In this document: positions 12,644 through 14,053 of the stretch, piece after piece
Numbering within the stretch: the first letter of the stretch is position 1
Layout of the letters: each line of letters starts with the position of its first letter
DNA from: Candidatus Omnitrophota bacterium
Lineage (GTDB): Bacteria; Omnitrophota; Omnitrophia; Omnitrophales; Danuiimicrobiaceae
Reading direction: 5' to 3'
Assembly (NCBI GenBank): GCA_016206955.1
Contig: JACQQO010000062.1
Location: forward strand, 1 to 14,053
DNA: 14,053 bases
Translations under genes and position numbers: made by a program
The notes under the pieces: model-generated
Database searches by the model: none
Seen by the model: only the letters and a program-made list of their open reading frames with translations
What the model was told of the DNA's origin: nothing

Positions 12644-13018
12644 ATGGGATTTTCAAAGTGCACCTACACTTTTTTGATTTTTGGAACGCTTGCTCTTCTT
12701 CTTTATGTCCATGAACAAACCGCGATTTTCCAAGTTTCTTATTCGATTGAAAAGAAGGAAAGAGAAATTGCGCGTTTAAGTGAACAGTACAAAACCTGCA
12801 AATTTAAGGTTGCACGCCTTCGTTCTCCGCATGTGTTAAGCGAGCGGATGAAGAAGTTGTCCCTGAATTTGACAACGCCAAAGGATCAAAAAATTATCAG
12901 AGTTCTAAAAATGAAAACGCTTCCTCTCGAACCGCAAGTCAGATGGCCGGCCCCACTTCAATTTTTGTCTCTGATTCATTTCGTTAAAGAAGCGCAAGCG
13001 AAAACGTCAAAGGGATAG
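12644..13018 (+). CDS. ftsL: FtsL-like cell division protein
   Basis: 124 residues with bitopic topology: a short N-terminus with one lysine, a single membrane segment at about 7-22 (TYTFLIFGTLALLLYV), then a charged coiled-coil-like stretch at about 33-75 (SIEKKEREIARLSEQYKTC). FtsL is poorly conserved, so the call rests on size, topology and position between rsmH and ftsI. Known FtsL pairs with FtsB and FtsQ and helps activate FtsWI at the septum. The C-terminal ~40 residues (including PLEPQVRWPAPLQFLS) are longer than in many FtsL proteins and have no visible motif. It lies 2 bases after rsmH. Confidence 0.75.
   Translation: MGFSKCTYTFLIFGTLALLLYVHEQTAIFQVSYSIEKKEREIARLSEQYKTCKFKVARLRSPHVLSERMKKLSLNLTTPKDQKIIRVLKMKTLPLEPQVRWPAPLQFLSLIHFVKEAQAKTSKG
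13009..13014 (+). promoter_or_regulatory. Shine-Dalgarno supporting the GTG start of ftsI
   Basis: AAAGGG, 5 bases before the GTG at 13020, within the last codons of the ftsL-like gene. It supports a start that is easily missed because the reading frame has neither an ATG nearby nor a stop in the window. Confidence 0.65.
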
Positions 13019-13019
13019 C

Positions 13020-14053
13020 GTGTTTTTGCGCACTTCAAAGACGCGCTTTCTCGTCATTGATTTGGCGATCCTTGCTGTCTTTCCCCTCCTAATTTATCAG
13101 ATCATACGTCTCACGATTCAAAATCACGATGTTTTGGTTGAATTTGCAAATCGCCAGCATAATTTGGTCATCGAAATTGGACCGGAACGCGGTATGATTT
13201 TGGACCGCAATTTGAAAGAATTTGCCACCAACTTAAAGGTGCCTTCCATTTATGCCGTGCCCCGTTTGGTTCACTCCCGCGAAAGAAAAGAATTAAGTCG
13301 GGAAATTTCCAGGATTTTAAATTTAAGGCCTGAATTTGTTTCCGAGCGGCTCGCCCGCGACAAAGCCTTTGTGTGGTTGAAGCGCCGGACATCGTTCAAG
13401 GAGGCAGAAGCCATTCGGCAACTTAAGAATCCAAAATTGGGGATTACGTATGAGCCGAAACGTTTTTATCCGCATGCTGAAATGCTTTCCAATGTGATCG
13501 GCTTTTGTAACGTAGATACAGTTGGTCAAGAAGGCTTGGAACTTCTTTACAATCAAAAACTCTCGGGCCGCGCGGGTTATCGATATACGAAACGCGACGC
13601 GCTCGGCCGCGAAATGGTTGCGCTCGAAGACAAACTGATTCCGGCGGTAAATGGGGCAAAACTGATTCTTACGATCGATCAATATATTCAATACGTGACC
13701 GAACAGGCACTTGATGAAGCCTTCAGAAAACATCGCGCCGAAAGTGCCATTGCCGTAGTCATGAATCCTAGAACAGGGGAAATTCTGGCGATGGCTTCGC
13801 GTCCCACGTTTGATCCGAACCGAATCGCACACTCAGAAGCCGCTTTTAGAAGAAATCGGCCCATTACCGATATTTTTGAGCCGGGCTCCGTTTTTAAGAT
13901 TGTTACCGCGGCAGCCGCTTTAAATGAAGGAAAAGTAAAGCTAAGCGATGTGATTGATTGCGAACAAGGCGAGTGGCGTCCACGTCCCAGCCGGATCATT
14001 CATGATGTCCATCCCTATGGAAGGCTCTATTTTCCTGATGTTTTGATTAAATC
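13020..14053 (+). CDS. ftsI: Penicillin-binding protein / peptidoglycan transpeptidase FtsI (PBP2-type), 3' truncated by window
   Basis: The frame is open from a GTG at 13020, with AAAGGG 5 bases upstream, to the window end: 344 complete codons, no stop. A membrane anchor covers about 10-30 (RFLVIDLAILAVFPLLIY). The dimerisation domain runs from about 50 to 220, with GPERGMILDRN (59-69) and YEPKRFYPHAEMLSNVIGF (142-160). The transpeptidase domain starts near 235 with AVVMNPRTGEILAMASRPTF. The active-site SxxK is SVFK at 290-293, inside TDIFEPGSVFKIVTAAAALN. The SxN and KTG motifs lie beyond the window. FtsI cross-links septal peptidoglycan with FtsW. Position after the ftsL-like gene supports FtsI over other class B PBPs. 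Confidence 0.93.
   Translation, partial: MFLRTSKTRFLVIDLAILAVFPLLIYQIIRLTIQNHDVLVEFANRQHNLVIEIGPERGMILDRNLKEFATNLKVPSIYAVPRLVHSRERKELSREISRILNLRPEFVSERLARDKAFVWLKRRTSFKEAEAIRQLKNPKLGITYEPKRFYPHAEMLSNVIGFCNVDTVGQEGLELLYNQKLSGRAGYRYTKRDALGREMVALEDKLIPAVNGAKLILTIDQYIQYVTEQALDEAFRKHRAESAIAVVMNPRTGEILAMASRPTFDPNRIAHSEAAFRRNRPITDIFEPGSVFKIVTAAAALNEGKVKLSDVIDCEQGEWRPRPSRIIHDVHPYGRLYFPDVLIK

Noticed and set aside
13323..13832. 169-codon open frame on the - strand
   Set aside because: It lies fully antisense to ftsI, whose + strand frame has clear dimerisation and transpeptidase motifs; the antisense translation has no recognisable domain.

Overview
The window looks like chromosome from an uncultivated, peptidoglycan-making bacterium with mid-range base composition. 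The gene order rplU-rpmA-obgE-proB-proA-nadD, the CNNM/CBS proteins, the DUF164 zinc-ribbon protein and the start of a division and cell-wall (dcw) cluster would fit Candidatus Omnitrophota or a relative. That placement rests on gene order and general protein character only. All supported genes lie on the + strand. No rRNA, tRNA, CRISPR array, insertion sequence or phage gene is visible, and no gene-free stretch exceeds about 220 bases.

Layout. (1) 3-644: 3' part of a peptidase-MA-like zinc metallopeptidase gene. (2) 708-1408: a clear sigma70-type promoter, rplU (L21), rpmA (L27) and an intrinsic terminator. (3) 1424-6584: a tight run of obgE, proB, proA, nadD and a CNNM/CBS/CorC_HlyC membrane protein. 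ProB and ProA catalyse the first two steps of proline synthesis, NadD makes the NAD precursor, and Obg is a ribosome-assembly GTPase whose switch motifs are unusual here. (4) 6584-6680: a 97-bp nested palindrome that exactly joins the stop codon of this CNNM gene to the start codon of a second, shorter CNNM/CBS gene (6679-7623). (5) 7746-9930: two overlapping genes. One encodes a ParA-type ATPase fused to a glycogen-binding (AMPK-beta/CBM48-like) domain. The other encodes a protein that looks like a MinD/FlhG-fold ATPase without a P-loop, with a basic N-terminus recalling the ParA-activating peptide of ParB. (6) 9956-10742: a gene for a coiled-coil C4 zinc-ribbon protein behind its own near-consensus promoter. 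(7) 10875-14053: the dcw cluster start, with a promoter and three-repeat MraZ operator, then mraZ, a STAS-domain gene, rsmH, a short ftsL-like gene and the 5' part of ftsI (cut by the window end).

The best candidate for an undescribed system is the ParA-CBM fusion with its overlapping partner. ParA/MinD-family ATPases place large cargoes in the cell (plasmids, carboxysomes, chemoreceptor arrays), and a glycogen-binding module on such an ATPase suggests positioning or segregation of a polysaccharide cargo such as glycogen granules. This is inference from domain content and needs testing. Secondary leads are the nested palindrome between the CNNM genes, the non-phosphorylatable STAS protein inside the dcw cluster, and the altered G2/G3 motifs of Obg.
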